The notes: a model not told the origin generated them from the letters alone. DNA of 40,698 nt from an uncultured Bacilli bacterium (GCA_904420615.1 CAJFVY010000035.1:1-40698); one strand, 5' to 3'. Counted from the first letter of the stretch, positions 24,139 through 34,013 are shown. A program made the numbers and translations.

Positions 24139-24585
24139 TTAAAGCAAATCTTTAAATGGATTTTCTTTAACTGGACCTTGATATTCGTCTTCACTTATCA
24201 CTTTCCAGCCATCCCCAGAGAATTGTTCATAGTTTGTTACTAATGAATAATGCATAGGGATCTCTAGTAGAATATTTTCCCATAAAATGGCTAGAATATC
24301 AAGTCTATTTTCATCTTTTTTTAAATTTTCGGTAACATCTTCCTCTATTTCACAAGAAAATGGATAACTTACCTCTTCTAATGAAACAGAATCTGGAATT
24401 ACCATGGTACCAGAAATTATAGCATTTAAAGTTAATTTTTCTTCAAAATAAGTTAATTCACCTTTTATATTTACCGGATCTAACTTTATAATTTCATTAT
24501 CTTTATATATATCTTTAGGAATTTCAATTGTTTCATCTATTGGTAAACTGGTAGTTGCACCTTGTAATAATTCTGTTATTATCAT
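24139..24585 (-). CDS. yceD: YceD/DUF177 family 23S rRNA accumulation protein
   Basis: 148 residues. The DUF177 pattern is seen in the middle ([22 protein letters not shown] and the [11 protein letters not shown] segment) and in the short C-terminal NPFKDLL. In other bacteria YceD supports 23S rRNA accumulation and is encoded directly before rpmF, as here. Gap of 8 bases to the HD gene upstream and 19 to rpmF, so likely one transcript. Confidence 0.85.
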   Translation of the reverse strand: MIITELLQGATTSLPIDETIEIPKDIYKDNEIIKLDPVNIKGELTYFEEKLTLNAIISGTMVIPDSVSLEEVSYPFSCEIEEDVTENLKKDENRLDILAILWENILLEIPMHYSLVTNYEQFSGDGWKVISEDEYQGPVKENPFKDLL

Positions 24586-24593
24586 AATCTTAC

Positions 24594-25097
24594 CTATTTC
24601 TTTAACATCATAACAAACATCATGATGATACTAAATCCTAAAGACATATTTTCTTTTAATACGCATGTTTTTTCATACACACTCACTACATCATCCACTA
24701 AGTCAACAATCCAACTTTCTAAATATTTCGGAATATGTCTTCCAACCGGAAACATATGAGCTTTAATAATATCTTCTTCTAGTTGAGTAAGTTCAAAATG
24801 TTTCTTTGAATTTTCCAAAGCAACATTGGGATGATTTACTAGCCTTTTTACTTTCCCCTCATCATTTATATCTTCGAAAAAAAAGTCATGCAAAGCTGCT
24901 GCTCGTGCTGTCTCTTTATAATTTAAGCGTAAAGCTTTTGTAATTCTATATGAATAATAACTGACTCTTATCATATGATCATAACGATTCATACCATGAT
25001 GAATGCAGTCTTTTGTTTTTTGATATTCTTCATTTTCAATGATTGGCATGATGACTTGATTAAATTCTCGATCATAATAATTTGTTTTAATTTTCAT
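24594..25097 (-). CDS. HD-domain phosphohydrolase-like protein
   Basis: About 167 residues. An HD metal site is readable: HHGMNRYDHMIRVSYYSY, then AAALHDFFFED (the His-Asp pair) and a later VDLVDDVVSVYE Asp cluster. HD proteins hydrolyse nucleotides or phosphoesters, and the substrate is unknown. The C-terminus has a hydrophobic stretch (SLGFSIIMMFVMM) that may be a membrane helix. An ATG at 25097 is preferred over two upstream TTG codons. First gene of a unit with yceD and rpmF. Confidence 0.75.
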   Translation of the reverse strand: MKIKTNYYDREFNQVIMPIIENEEYQKTKDCIHHGMNRYDHMIRVSYYSYRITKALRLNYKETARAAALHDFFFEDINDEGKVKRLVNHPNVALENSKKHFELTQLEEDIIKAHMFPVGRHIPKYLESWIVDLVDDVVSVYEKTCVLKENMSLGFSIIMMFVMMLKK

Positions 25098-25127
25098 CAA
25101 CAATCCTACTTTCTTTCAAACATAGAT

Positions 25128-25156
25128 AGTTTAGCATACTTTTTTTCTTTTTTCAA
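25128..25156 (-). promoter_or_regulatory. Promoter of HD-yceD-rpmF
   Basis: TTGAAA (25151-25156), 17-base spacer, TAAACT (25128-25133) on the minus strand, 30 bases upstream of the ATG. A second candidate, TTGACA (25186-25191) with AATAAT (25163-25168), sits just above it. Confidence 0.65.
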
Positions 25157-25249
25157 GAAAAGATTATTGCTTCCATAATATTGACTGTCAACTAACTACA
25201 GTATTATATGAAAAATAAAGCGAATATATTATGTTATTCTGTTATTCAT

Positions 25250-26314
25250 TTAATCTGTAATTTGATTTTTAACAATCTTTACACCTTTTTTGATATCATT
25301 TTTAAAGAAACGATAACTAGCAGATATTAAAATATATACTGGAAGTGCTACCACGATACCTAAAAATCCACCCAAGGTACCACCTACTGATACTGCCATA
25401 ATGGTAACTAATGGATTGACTTTATTGGTTTTACCATATACTTTTGGTGATATAAAATAGCCATCGATTTGTGGAAAAATAATACATACTACTAAAGTAG
25501 CAATAAATACTTGCATACTAACTGTAGATGCTATTAAAAGGGCTAATAAATTGGTAACTAAACCACCAAAGTATGGAATAACAGAGGCAATACAAGCTAA
25601 GAAACCAAAAAATAGCCAATATGGATGTCCCACTAAGAAAAACACGATAGAATATTCAAAAAATTGAATAATCATAAATAGACCAAGACCTTTTAAATAA
25701 TTTCCAAATTCTTTATCTAATGTTTTAACATATTGATACCATTTTCTTTTTGTACTTCTTAAAAAGTCTTTGATTGCTGTTCTAATTTTATCCATATATG
25801 CTAAAAAATAAATAGTAACTACAGTTATAATAACAGCTTGTCCTAGGAATGAGACAGTTTTTCCAACAAAATCAATGGTTCCTTGTTGAATAATATTGCC
25901 AAGTCCATGAATAAGACTATCTAAGTAAGAATCTACTCCACTTTCTAAATCAGATAAATTCAAATTAAATTTAGCACCAATATCTTGAATGACAGTCCCA
26001 ATACTAGAAGAAAAAGAAACTAATTGGTTATATAAAAGTGGTAGACTAATTATTAAGATCAGAGCAATTAATAAAAAGAATCCCACAACGACAGCTGTAA
26101 TTGCTAATGACTTTCTAACTCCTTTTTTTTGTAACCAATTGACTAGTGGATGTAATGCGTAAGCAATGACAAAGGCAATTAAAAATGGCATACAAACACT
26201 TATTACTGACATAAGTATATTAAACCAAGTTCCTATATTAGTTACACAGATATATAACAATCCCATTAATATTAAAAAGTTTAATAGCTTATAGTTTAGT
26301 CTATTCTTATACAT
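25250..26314 (-). CDS. AI-2E family transporter (PerM-like membrane protein)
   Basis: 354 residues with about 7-8 membrane helices. The core is the PF01594-like fold, including LISLPLLYNQLVSF, an amphipathic middle region (DLESGVDSYLDSLIHGLGN) and the conserved IIFPQIDGYFISPKVYGKTNKVNPL. Members include permeases linked to sodium/proton or signal export, but the substrate is rarely known. Four bases after dtd, so cotranscribed as the last gene of the comN-secDF-rel-dtd operon. Confidence 0.9.
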   Translation of the reverse strand: MYKNRLNYKLLNFLILMGLLYICVTNIGTWFNILMSVISVCMPFLIAFVIAYALHPLVNWLQKKGVRKSLAITAVVVGFFLLIALILIISLPLLYNQLVSFSSSIGTVIQDIGAKFNLNLSDLESGVDSYLDSLIHGLGNIIQQGTIDFVGKTVSFLGQAVIITVVTIYFLAYMDKIRTAIKDFLRSTKRKWYQYVKTLDKEFGNYLKGLGLFMIIQFFEYSIVFFLVGHPYWLFFGFLACIASVIPYFGGLVTNLLALLIASTVSMQVFIATLVVCIIFPQIDGYFISPKVYGKTNKVNPLVTIMAVSVGGTLGGFLGIVVALPVYILISASYRFFKNDIKKGVKIVKNQITD

Positions 26315-26318
26315 TTTT

Positions 26319-26750
26319 TCACCTCTCTATCACAATTGTTACGGGTCCATCATTTATAGAACTAATTTGCATATTAGCTCCAAATACACCTGTTTTTGTC
26401 TTAATTTCTTTATTTAACATCTCATTAAAGTATTGATAAAGCAAGGAAGCCTTTGGCTTTGCAAGTGCTCTTGCAAAACTAGGACGATTGCCGCTTTCTA
26501 AAGTTGCATATAAAGTAAACTGTGGAATAGATAAAATTTCACCATCTACATCTTTTACTGATAACGTCATTTTTCCATTCTCATCAAAAATGCGCAAGTG
26601 GATAATTTTATTTACCATCCACAAAATTTTCTCTTTATTATCTCCTTCTTCAAAAGCTACTAAAAGCAAGAGCCCTTTTTCTATACTACTAAATGTCTTA
26701 TTTTTAATAATACAGCTAGCATTTTTACAACGTTCTACAATTACTTTCAT
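26319..26750 (-). CDS. dtd: D-aminoacyl-tRNA deacylase
   Basis: 143 residues, full length. It removes D-amino acids (and mischarged Gly) from tRNAs. The Gly-cisPro motif NDGPVTIV is intact, and GNRPSFARAL and RIFDENGKM are present. The usual SQFTL motif reads PQFTL here (Pro76), a change at the conserved Ser. It overlaps rel by 4 bases (ATGA type), as in many Firmicutes. Confidence 0.95.
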   Translation of the reverse strand: MKVIVERCKNASCIIKNKTFSSIEKGLLLLVAFEEGDNKEKILWMVNKIIHLRIFDENGKMTLSVKDVDGEILSIPQFTLYATLESGNRPSFARALAKPKASLLYQYFNEMLNKEIKTKTGVFGANMQISSINDGPVTIVIER

Positions 26751-28903
26751 TGAATTAACCTCTCAACATTATCAATATATGGTTCTTTTTTTAATTCTAG
26801 TAATAATTTATTTAAATGATCTAAATTACGTACATAACTAGTCATTTCATAGACATTTGTACTACCCTTTGTAATTACCTTTACAGCATCTATATTAACA
26901 TCTAATTTACTAGTTATTTTAATAATATCTGCTAATTTATTTTCATTGGTATTAGAGTATACAATTAAGTCTGTTTCATATTTAGAGTTTGGCTTATTTG
27001 TCCAAGATACTTCTATACATCTATCTTCCATTCTAGCTAAATTATGACAGTTACTCCTATGGATACTAATTCCATTTCCTCTTGTAATATAACCAATAAT
27101 GGGATCACCATAAACAGGATCACAACAAGATGCAAAACTTACTTTAATATTGTCGATACCTGCAACCATAACATCAGATGAAGTTTCTGAAAGTTTAATT
27201 GGAGCTGGACTTTTTGGTTTTTCTTCCTCTTCTTCTTCGGGTTTAAATACAACCTGAATAACAGTATGTGCTCCGTAATGACCATTACCAATATTTAAAT
27301 AAAGGTCTTCTACATCTTCTAATTTTAGAGTAGCAAACACTTTCTTTAAATTTTCTTCTTTCATAAATTCTTGAATACTATATTTTTGTTTACGTAATTC
27401 TTTTTCTAAGATATCCTTACCACGTTCTATCAAGACTTCATGTTCACTTTTAGAAAAATAACTTCTGATTTTATTTCTAGCCTGTGTTGTTTTTACGATA
27501 TTTAACCATTCTTTACTTGGATGAGATGTTTTATTGGTATTAATTTTAACAATATCATTATTTTTGAGTTCATAATTCAAAGGAACGATCTGGCCATTAA
27601 CAATAGCCCCGACAGTAGTTTCTCCTACTTTAGTATGTACACGATAAGCAAAATCTAGTGGTGTTGCACCCTGTGGTAACTCAATTACATCCCCCTTTGG
27701 AGTAAAGACATAAATATTATTATTTAATACTTCATCCTTAACACTATTCACAAAGTCTTCACTACTCATTTTATCTTGAGATAATTCAATAATAGATTTG
27801 AAAAATTGTAATTTTTGTTCTGTAGTAGACTGTAAATTGGCTGTTACCTTAGAGCCACCATTTTCTTTATAAGCCCAGTGAGAGGCTATACCATTCTCAG
27901 CTACTTCATCCATTTCATATGTTCTTATTTGAATTTCAAATAAATAACCATCAATTCCAAAGACAGTCGTATGCAAAGACTGATACATATTAGGTTTTGG
28001 CATAGCAATATAGTCTTTAAAACGATTAGGAATAGGACGAAACTTAGCATGAATAATTCCGAGTGATAAGTAACAGTCTTGTTCCGTATCAACTAAAATA
28101 CGTAATGCTAATAAATCATAGATATCACTAAACTTACGACCATGATCTAATTTATTATAAATACTATATATACTTTTAGAACGTCCCTTTATTTGATGTG
28201 GAATATTATGTTCATTCAATAATTCACTTACTTCTTTTAACATATCATTAACAGCTGCATCACGTTCTACTTTTGTTTTATTTAGTTTTTCAGCAATATC
28301 ATAAAAAACAGCTGGTTTTAAATAGCGTAGACATAAATCTTCTAATTCACTTTTTATTTTATGAATACCTAAATGATGAGCAATAGGAGCAAATATTTCA
28401 AGAGTTTCTCTTGCTTTCTTCTTTTGTTTATCTAATGGTAGCGCCCAAAGAGTACGCATATTGTGCAAACGATCAGCTAGTTTGATAATAATAACTCTTA
28501 CATCCTCACTCATACCAACAATAATCTTCTTATAATATTCAATTAAATAATCATTATCAGTTGCAAAATGTATTCGACTCAACTTAGTAACGCCATCTAC
28601 AAGTTTAAAAACTGTATCACCAAAATTTTCTTTTATTTCTTCTTCACTACAGTCACAATCTTCTAAAACATCATGAAGTAAAGCTGCTTCAATACTTTCT
28701 TTATCAGCATAAACAGTTGTTAAAATATAAGCAACATTTAGGGGATGAATAATATATTCTTCCCCACTCTTTCGAAATTGTCCTCTATGTTTTTCTTTGG
28801 CAAATAAATAGGCTTTTCTAATCTCTTCTTGATCTTTTGAATCCTTCGTATAAAAACTTACTTTTTCCATTAAATCATTAATCGTAATATTTTTTCTTAC
28901 CAT
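26747..28903 (-). CDS. rel: Bifunctional (p)ppGpp synthetase/hydrolase
   Basis: 718 residues. HD hydrolase domain first (His53, His77-Asp78 in ALLHDVLED). The synthetase domain contains YDLLALRILVDTEQDCY, then YQSLHTTVFGIDG and LFEIQIRTYEMDEVAE. Next come the TGS domain (GDVIELPQGATPLDFAYRVH) and a C-terminal ACT domain. Both enzymatic halves look complete, so it should make and degrade (p)ppGpp in the stringent response. It follows secDF after 20 bases and overlaps dtd. Confidence 0.97.
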   Translation of the reverse strand: MVRKNITINDLMEKVSFYTKDSKDQEEIRKAYLFAKEKHRGQFRKSGEEYIIHPLNVAYILTTVYADKESIEAALLHDVLEDCDCSEEEIKENFGDTVFKLVDGVTKLSRIHFATDNDYLIEYYKKIIVGMSEDVRVIIIKLADRLHNMRTLWALPLDKQKKKARETLEIFAPIAHHLGIHKIKSELEDLCLRYLKPAVFYDIAEKLNKTKVERDAAVNDMLKEVSELLNEHNIPHQIKGRSKSIYSIYNKLDHGRKFSDIYDLLALRILVDTEQDCYLSLGIIHAKFRPIPNRFKDYIAMPKPNMYQSLHTTVFGIDGYLFEIQIRTYEMDEVAENGIASHWAYKENGGSKVTANLQSTTEQKLQFFKSIIELSQDKMSSEDFVNSVKDEVLNNNIYVFTPKGDVIELPQGATPLDFAYRVHTKVGETTVGAIVNGQIVPLNYELKNNDIVKINTNKTSHPSKEWLNIVKTTQARNKIRSYFSKSEHEVLIERGKDILEKELRKQKYSIQEFMKEENLKKVFATLKLEDVEDLYLNIGNGHYGAHTVIQVVFKPEEEEEEKPKSPAPIKLSETSSDVMVAGIDNIKVSFASCCDPVYGDPIIGYITRGNGISIHRSNCHNLARMEDRCIEVSWTNKPNSKYETDLIVYSNTNENKLADIIKITSKLDVNIDAVKVITKGSTNVYEMTSYVRNLDHLNKLLLELKKEPYIDNVERLIQ

Positions 28904-28923
28904 TTAGAAAAACCTCCTTTTTC

Positions 28924-31167
28924 TTAATCATTTATTCCTTTAATTGTACGTTCTTGCACTTCTTTTCTTACAACTTTTTTAGAACCATCTTTTCCTAATT
29001 GTCTTTTAGTAAATAGATACCAAAGGAATCCAGCAATAAAGATAGAAGAATAAGTTCCTGCTATTAAGCCAATTAATAAAGCTACATCAAATCCTAAAAT
29101 TTCATGGCTTCCTAAAATCATTAGAGTAACAACTGGAATAATGGTAGTAATAGATGTATAAATAGATCTTACAATCGTTTGATGAATACTTAAATTAATA
29201 AGATCTTTTAATTCATTGTCTTTCATTTTTTCTAGTTGTTTATTCTTTCTATTCTCACGAATTCGGTCAAAGACTACAATTGTATTATTGATAGAATATC
29301 CAATAATAGCTAATACTGCTGCAATAAACATAGAGTCTATTTCAATTTGTAAGATAGCCATCATGGCAATCATGATAAAAGCATCATGTACCAAGCAAAG
29401 AACAGAACTAATAGCAAATCCAAAGGCAAAGCGAATACTAACATAAAGAATAATACCAACAAAGGAAATTAGGATAGCTAAAACTGCATTCTTAATTAAG
29501 TCTTGTTTTACAACATTTGATATTACTTGTATATCTACATCAGCTTCATATTTATCTGCAAAATAATTTTGAACAGTATCAATACTATCTTCTTGTAAGA
29601 TATCTTCTATGCGAATTGATAAGCCATTATTCGTTGTTTTAGTCTCTACTTCAGTTAATGAAAGTTCTTCCAAGTCACTTTCTATTTCTTCATTTGTAAT
29701 ATTAGCTTCCGTGTTTAAAGTAATTTCACTACCACCCTGATAGTCAATTCCTAAATGAAATCCTTTAGTACTAAAGAAAATCACACCAACAATTACAATA
29801 ATAAGAGAAAGACCAATAAAGTATTTACTATATTTTAAATAATTATGTGGTTTTACCTTTTGTACTTCCTCTAATGTTGTTTTCTTCTCATTAATAAATA
29901 ATTTCGTTTTATTATTAAAGTAACCAGTCTTAATAAATAGTTTTAATAATCCTCTAGTAATAGCAACCATAGTTAACATAGTAACAATAATATTAATGAT
30001 TAACATCGTCGCAAATCCTTTTACACTACTCTCACCAAAGATGAACATAATGATAGCTACTAAAAGAGTAGTTAAATTGGAATCTAATATTGTATTAAAA
30101 CTTAATTTACTACCAGTCTTAAAGGCACTTTCAAGACTTCTTCCTTTACGCAATTCTTCTTTTATTCTAGCAAACATCAAGACATTGGAGTCTACCGCCA
30201 TACCAATACCTACAATTAAGGCTGCTATTCCAGGTAAAGTTAATACTCCACCAATTAACCAGAATAAAGCAAAAACTAAGATAGTGTATAGTAAAATTGC
30301 AATTGCTGAGATAAATCCTGCAAAATGATATATAGCAATCAACATGGCAACAATTAAAACTACTCCTACGATTCCTGCTACTAACATAGTATTTAAGGTA
30401 TTATCGCCAAAAGAAGCTCCAACTGTTTGGCTAGAAATTTCTGTTAATTTTGTAGGTAAACTACCTGAATTAATCAAATCAACTAAATCTTGAGCTTCAT
30501 CTGTTGTAAAATTTCCCTGAATAATAACATCACTAGCAAAACCTTGAGAAACAGTCGCAGCACTTAAACAATGACTATCTTCACTAGTACCACAAGTTAA
30601 CTGACTATTCGCATAACTATCTGTTGTCTCATCATAATCAAGCCAAATAACAATAATATTGTTTTCATAATCCTTTACTCTATTTGTAACTTCATAAAAA
30701 GTATCCTTATCTTTAACACTAAGCGAAATAGCAGGACGTCCTTCAGAATCAGTAGTTACTCTTGCTCCCCCACTATTTAATACATCACCAGTCATTAATA
30801 AGTTATCATCTGCATCACGAAATGATAAACTAGCAACCGTTGATAATACTTCTCTTGCCTCTTCTTGATTCGTAACACCAGCTAATTGTACACGAATCTT
30901 ATCAGGAGATTCTAAGGTAATTTCTGGTTCTAAAACTCCAAGAGAATCAATTCTTCTTTGCATACTCTTATAAGTAGCCGTCAACTGCTCATCTGTCATT
31001 TCACTACCATCTAATGGCTCTACTTGATACAAAATCTCAAAACCACCTTGCAAATCAAGTCCAAATTTTAAAGCATTAAACATTGGTCTAAATAATAAAC
31101 ATATTAAAACACCTAATAATATTAACGTAATACTTAATGTAATTACTTTTCCTCTTTCTTTTTTCAT
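28924..31167 (-). CDS. secDF: Fused protein-export translocase SecDF
   Basis: 747 residues, a single-chain SecD-SecF fusion as in Bacillus. SecD part: first helix, then GLDLQGGFEILY, periplasmic P1 domain (about 50-240), then a 5-helix block with VGVVLIVAMLIAIYHFAG. SecF part: helix, GIDYQGGSEITL, small periplasmic domain, and a second 5-helix block with YSINNTIVVFDRIRENR. It uses the proton motive force to pull proteins out of SecYEG. Located in the membrane. Second gene of the comN-led operon. Confidence 0.97.
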   Translation of the reverse strand: MKKERGKVITLSITLILLGVLICLLFRPMFNALKFGLDLQGGFEILYQVEPLDGSEMTDEQLTATYKSMQRRIDSLGVLEPEITLESPDKIRVQLAGVTNQEEAREVLSTVASLSFRDADDNLLMTGDVLNSGGARVTTDSEGRPAISLSVKDKDTFYEVTNRVKDYENNIIVIWLDYDETTDSYANSQLTCGTSEDSHCLSAATVSQGFASDVIIQGNFTTDEAQDLVDLINSGSLPTKLTEISSQTVGASFGDNTLNTMLVAGIVGVVLIVAMLIAIYHFAGFISAIAILLYTILVFALFWLIGGVLTLPGIAALIVGIGMAVDSNVLMFARIKEELRKGRSLESAFKTGSKLSFNTILDSNLTTLLVAIIMFIFGESSVKGFATMLIINIIVTMLTMVAITRGLLKLFIKTGYFNNKTKLFINEKKTTLEEVQKVKPHNYLKYSKYFIGLSLIIVIVGVIFFSTKGFHLGIDYQGGSEITLNTEANITNEEIESDLEELSLTEVETKTTNNGLSIRIEDILQEDSIDTVQNYFADKYEADVDIQVISNVVKQDLIKNAVLAILISFVGIILYVSIRFAFGFAISSVLCLVHDAFIMIAMMAILQIEIDSMFIAAVLAIIGYSINNTIVVFDRIRENRKNKQLEKMKDNELKDLINLSIHQTIVRSIYTSITTIIPVVTLMILGSHEILGFDVALLIGLIAGTYSSIFIAGFLWYLFTKRQLGKDGSKKVVRKEVQERTIKGIND

Positions 31168-31177
31168 GTCTTCACCT

Positions 31178-31459
31178 CTATATAATTTCTAAATTTGTGG
31201 TATCTTTTACTATAATAGTTTCTTTACTATTTTTAATAAATTCATTTAATGACTTTAAATCGGCATTTAAAATATCATGAACAATGTCAAAAAGGACTAA
31301 GTTATGTGCCTTTGTCCATTTGGTCTTTATTAAATAATTCCAAATATCTACTGTTCTAATATAAGTAATACCAAGACGTTTGAATTCATTACATTTGGCT
31401 TCTAAAGCAGGTTTTACTCTTTTATATAATTCTTCCTTGCTTTTGAATTCGAAGTCCAT
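31178..31459 (-). CDS. comN: ComN-like post-transcriptional regulator
   Basis: 93 residues from ATG 31459, which has GGTGG 5 bases upstream; an earlier in-frame ATG has no ribosome-binding site. KPALEAKCNEFKRLGI, VDIWNYLIKTKW and LVLFDIVHDILN match the short ComN/YrzD family, found next to secDF in Bacillus, where ComN is reported to affect comE mRNA. Context with secDF supports the call. Mechanism in this organism unknown. Confidence 0.8.
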   Translation of the reverse strand: MDFEFKSKEELYKRVKPALEAKCNEFKRLGITYIRTVDIWNYLIKTKWTKAHNLVLFDIVHDILNADLKSLNEFIKNSKETIIVKDTTNLEII

Positions 31460-31482
31460 ATTACCACCATCCAAACAATTTA

Positions 31483-31511
31483 ATTATATTGTATTTTTTA
31501 TAATTTGGAAA
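31483..31511 (-). promoter_or_regulatory. Promoter of comN-secDF-rel-dtd-AI-2E operon
   Basis: TTTCCA (31506-31511), 17-base spacer, TATAAT (31483-31488) on the minus strand, 24 bases upstream of the chosen start. Confidence 0.65.
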
Positions 31512-31520
31512 GTATAATTC

Positions 31521-32243
31521 TCATTTTTTCTTATGATTTAACTGATTTTTCATTAACTTATCTAAATATTGTTTTAATCTTGCTAAGATATTATCATCTG
31601 ATGTTTTTCTTAAACGAGGAAAAGCATTTAACATATGACGAATTAAAAGAGAATGATTTAATAACTCTTTTTTTATCATAGCTCGAATTTCAGCTGTCGC
31701 ATCTTTCTTTTTAAATTCTTGACTTGCAATCTTAACTTTTACTAGTGTTATAATCGTAATAATCACATCTGTAACAAAAGCAATAAGCAAAACTAAACTA
31801 ATCGTAATTAAAAGCCATTCTGGCATAGAAAGATATATATGCACTAAAAAGGGTGATATCACATAAAGACAAAAAAATCCTCCAATTCCAAAGAGGAAAG
31901 AATTCTCAAGGCAAACTCTACCACAGATATTAAACTTTTTATCACTGTAATCCCACCAACGAGATCCAAATATCTTTTCTAATATCAAACTTGTAAAGTA
32001 TTCCATTACAGTAGAAATAAATGCTCCCATGACAAAAACAACAAAGGGATCTTCCCTATATCTTACAAGCAATAACGTAATGATGATACAACTAAATCCA
32101 TAAATAGGCAAATAAGGCCCTAAACAAAATCCCCTATTTAAAACTAATTTATGTTCATTTAAAGAACAACTAATTACTTCTACAAGATATCCTAAAAAAG
32201 AATAAGATAAAAAAATCAAAAACCAAAGACAAAATAAATACAA
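31521..32243 (-). CDS. CmpB-like (putative ABC-transporter type IV) membrane protein
   Basis: 240 residues, about 5-6 membrane helices. SYSFLGYLVEVI, NRGFCLGPYLPIYGFSC, GAFISTVMEYFTSLILEKIFGSRWWDYS and NICGRVCLENSFLFGIGG match the PF06541-type family often labelled ABC-transporter type IV, but with no assigned substrate. It starts at TTG with AAGGAGTG upstream. Last gene of the uppP-ZIP unit (13-base gap). Confidence 0.8.
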   Translation of the reverse strand: MYLFCLWFLIFLSYSFLGYLVEVISCSLNEHKLVLNRGFCLGPYLPIYGFSCIIITLLLVRYREDPFVVFVMGAFISTVMEYFTSLILEKIFGSRWWDYSDKKFNICGRVCLENSFLFGIGGFFCLYVISPFLVHIYLSMPEWLLITISLVLLIAFVTDVIITIITLVKVKIASQEFKKKDATAEIRAMIKKELLNHSLLIRHMLNAFPRLRKTSDDNILARLKQYLDKLMKNQLNHKKK

Positions 32244-32256
32244 CCTACTTCACTCC

Positions 32257-33018
32257 TTAGTGTACATGAATAAATAAAGTAATGACTAATAATAAAATTC
32301 CCGTAATAAAACCAGCTACAGTAACTTTTTTATTAGATGTTTTTATAATTCTTGGATATAATTCCATCACTACTATATAGCATAACATACCTAAAGTAAG
32401 TGCTAATAAAGATCCCATTACAATATCGTTCACATCACTAATATTAAAACAATATGGTATTAAACCGCCAATAAAACTAGATATAATAAAAAGAATTAAA
32501 TAAAATATATAAGAACGATGTTTTGTATGACTTTGATAAAAGGTACTACTAATAACCATTCCTAAAGGAATATTATGAAGACCTACTCCAAGACTCATCA
32601 TAATACCGAGTGAAATATCGCTACTAGCGGCAATAAAAATAGCCATCCCTTCAATAATATTATGAAGTACTAAAGCAAAAGTTGTTAAAGTACCAATATG
32701 AGCAATATTATCCTCCATTTCTGTTTTCGTCATTTTATTATGTTGATGTTTTGGAACAAAAGAATCCAATATTTTAAATAGTAAGAAACCCACCATAGAG
32801 AAAATAAGAAATAAAAAGATATATTTCATAGTCAAGTGCTCTATCGTTTCTGGTAATAAATCTGTTAAAATCAGCATGACAATAATACCAAAAGCCATAG
32901 CTAGAATAAAATCCATTACTTTAGATTTCTTATTAAGGAAAAAGGCTAAAATTACTCCAATTAAGATGAAAATTCCTAAAAGAAAAGTTAATAGTAAAGC
33001 AATATTACGTCCATTCAC
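32257..33018 (-). CDS. ZIP-family divalent metal transporter
   Basis: 253 residues, 8 membrane helices. Helix 4 has the metal-site motif LVLHNIIEGMAIF (His119, Asn120, Glu123) and helix 5 has GVGLHNIPLGMVIS (His148, Asn149), diagnostic of ZIP/ZupT transporters. A His-containing loop (PKHQHNK) lies before helix 4. Imports Zn or other divalent metal. GTG start with AGGAGTG. 12 bases after uppP. Confidence 0.92.
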   Translation of the reverse strand: MNGRNIALLLTFLLGIFILIGVILAFFLNKKSKVMDFILAMAFGIIVMLILTDLLPETIEHLTMKYIFLFLIFSMVGFLLFKILDSFVPKHQHNKMTKTEMEDNIAHIGTLTTFALVLHNIIEGMAIFIAASSDISLGIMMSLGVGLHNIPLGMVISSTFYQSHTKHRSYIFYLILFIISSFIGGLIPYCFNISDVNDIVMGSLLALTLGMLCYIVVMELYPRIIKTSNKKVTVAGFITGILLLVITLFIHVH

Positions 33019-33030
33019 AGTGTATCACTC

Positions 33031-33843
33031 CTAAAACAAAACGGTTATTAAAACAACAATTGCTAAAATAATACGATAAATCATAAAGATTTTGAAATCA
33101 TGTTTACGCAAATATTTTAACAAAAACTTAATACATAATAAGCCAATAATAAAAGATACTAAAATACCTAAAATGAAAATTAATGGTTCACTAGCAATAA
33201 TAGAAATAGTAGATGATTTAAATAGTTGTATAACACATGCTCCTAAAACAACTGGTGCTGATAAGTAAAACGAAAATTTAGCAGCATCAGCACGATTTAC
33301 TTTAGCAACTCTTGCAGCAGTTATAGTAGTACCACTGCGACTAAAGCCTGGAATAAGAGCAAAAACTTGGGCACAACCAATTAAAAAAGCCTCTTTAAAA
33401 TTAATTTCTTTTACTGTTTTTTCTTCTTTACTCTTCTTATCGACTACATAAATAACAATACCCATAAAAATAAGGGCAAAGGCAATTAAAACATAATTAG
33501 TCCTAATCATATCTTCAATGACATCTTCAAATAGTACCCCAACAATTGCTGCTGGAATAGTTGCTACCACTAATTGCCAGAAAAGGCGTCCGTCTTTTTC
33601 TTTTGTGCCTTTTGTTAAGCCACTTGTAATCATTTTCCAAAAATCACTAAAAAAGAATACTAAAATAGCTAGTAGTGTTCCTAAATGTAGAGCTATATCA
33701 AAACATAAAGCTGTACTAGCAGTCATAGAACCAATTCCAAACACATCACGGAAAATAATCAAGTGTGCGCTTGATGAAATAGGTAAAAACTCCGCAATTC
33801 CCTGTATAAAGGCTAAAATAACAGTAGATATTATATCATTCAC
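33031..33843 (-). CDS. uppP: Undecaprenyl-diphosphatase (UppP/BacA)
   Basis: 270 residues, about 8 helices. Motif I EFLPISSSAHLI (residues 18-29) and the second motif PGFSRSGTTI (165-174, Arg169) are the catalytic signatures. It dephosphorylates undecaprenyl diphosphate so the lipid carrier can be reused for peptidoglycan. GTG start with GGGAGTG. First gene of the unit with ZIP and CmpB-like genes. Can confer bacitracin tolerance when overexpressed. Confidence 0.96.
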   Translation of the reverse strand: MNDIISTVILAFIQGIAEFLPISSSAHLIIFRDVFGIGSMTASTALCFDIALHLGTLLAILVFFFSDFWKMITSGLTKGTKEKDGRLFWQLVVATIPAAIVGVLFEDVIEDMIRTNYVLIAFALIFMGIVIYVVDKKSKEEKTVKEINFKEAFLIGCAQVFALIPGFSRSGTTITAARVAKVNRADAAKFSFYLSAPVVLGACVIQLFKSSTISIIASEPLIFILGILVSFIIGLLCIKFLLKYLRKHDFKIFMIYRIILAIVVLITVLF

Positions 33844-33867
33844 AATTTATCACTCCCACTTAATATG

Positions 33868-33896
33868 ATTATAACAAAAAAATAAGTCTATGAAAA
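33868..33896 (-). promoter_or_regulatory. Promoter of the uppP operon
   Basis: TTTTCA (33891-33896), 17-base spacer, TATAAT (33868-33873) on the minus strand. Confidence 0.65.
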
Positions 33897-33945
33897 CTTA
33901 TTTTTGAAATCATTTAACACATTTTATTATTAATTACAAATAAAA

Positions 33946-33973
33946 AACTCCACTTAACTTCTGAAAGGGAGTT
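33946..33973 (-). terminator. Terminator of the tRNA-Ile/tRNA-Leu unit
   Basis: AACTCC / GGAGTT with a 16-base loop, followed by a run of T on the minus strand, downstream of tRNA-Leu. Confidence 0.65.
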
Positions 33974-34013
33974 ACTTTTAAACGAGCAATACAGTGTTCG
34001 TATTAATCTTTTA

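Noticed and set aside
24120-24194. Upstream start for rpmF giving 97 residues
   Set aside because: It would overlap yceD, has no SD, and the ATG at 24119 has AAGGAG.
29996-30328. Plus-strand 110-codon ORF
   Set aside because: Antisense shadow inside secDF, which has unmistakable SecD/SecF motifs.
33518-33868. Plus-strand 116-codon ORF
   Set aside because: Shadow of uppP on the other strand, with no supporting signals.
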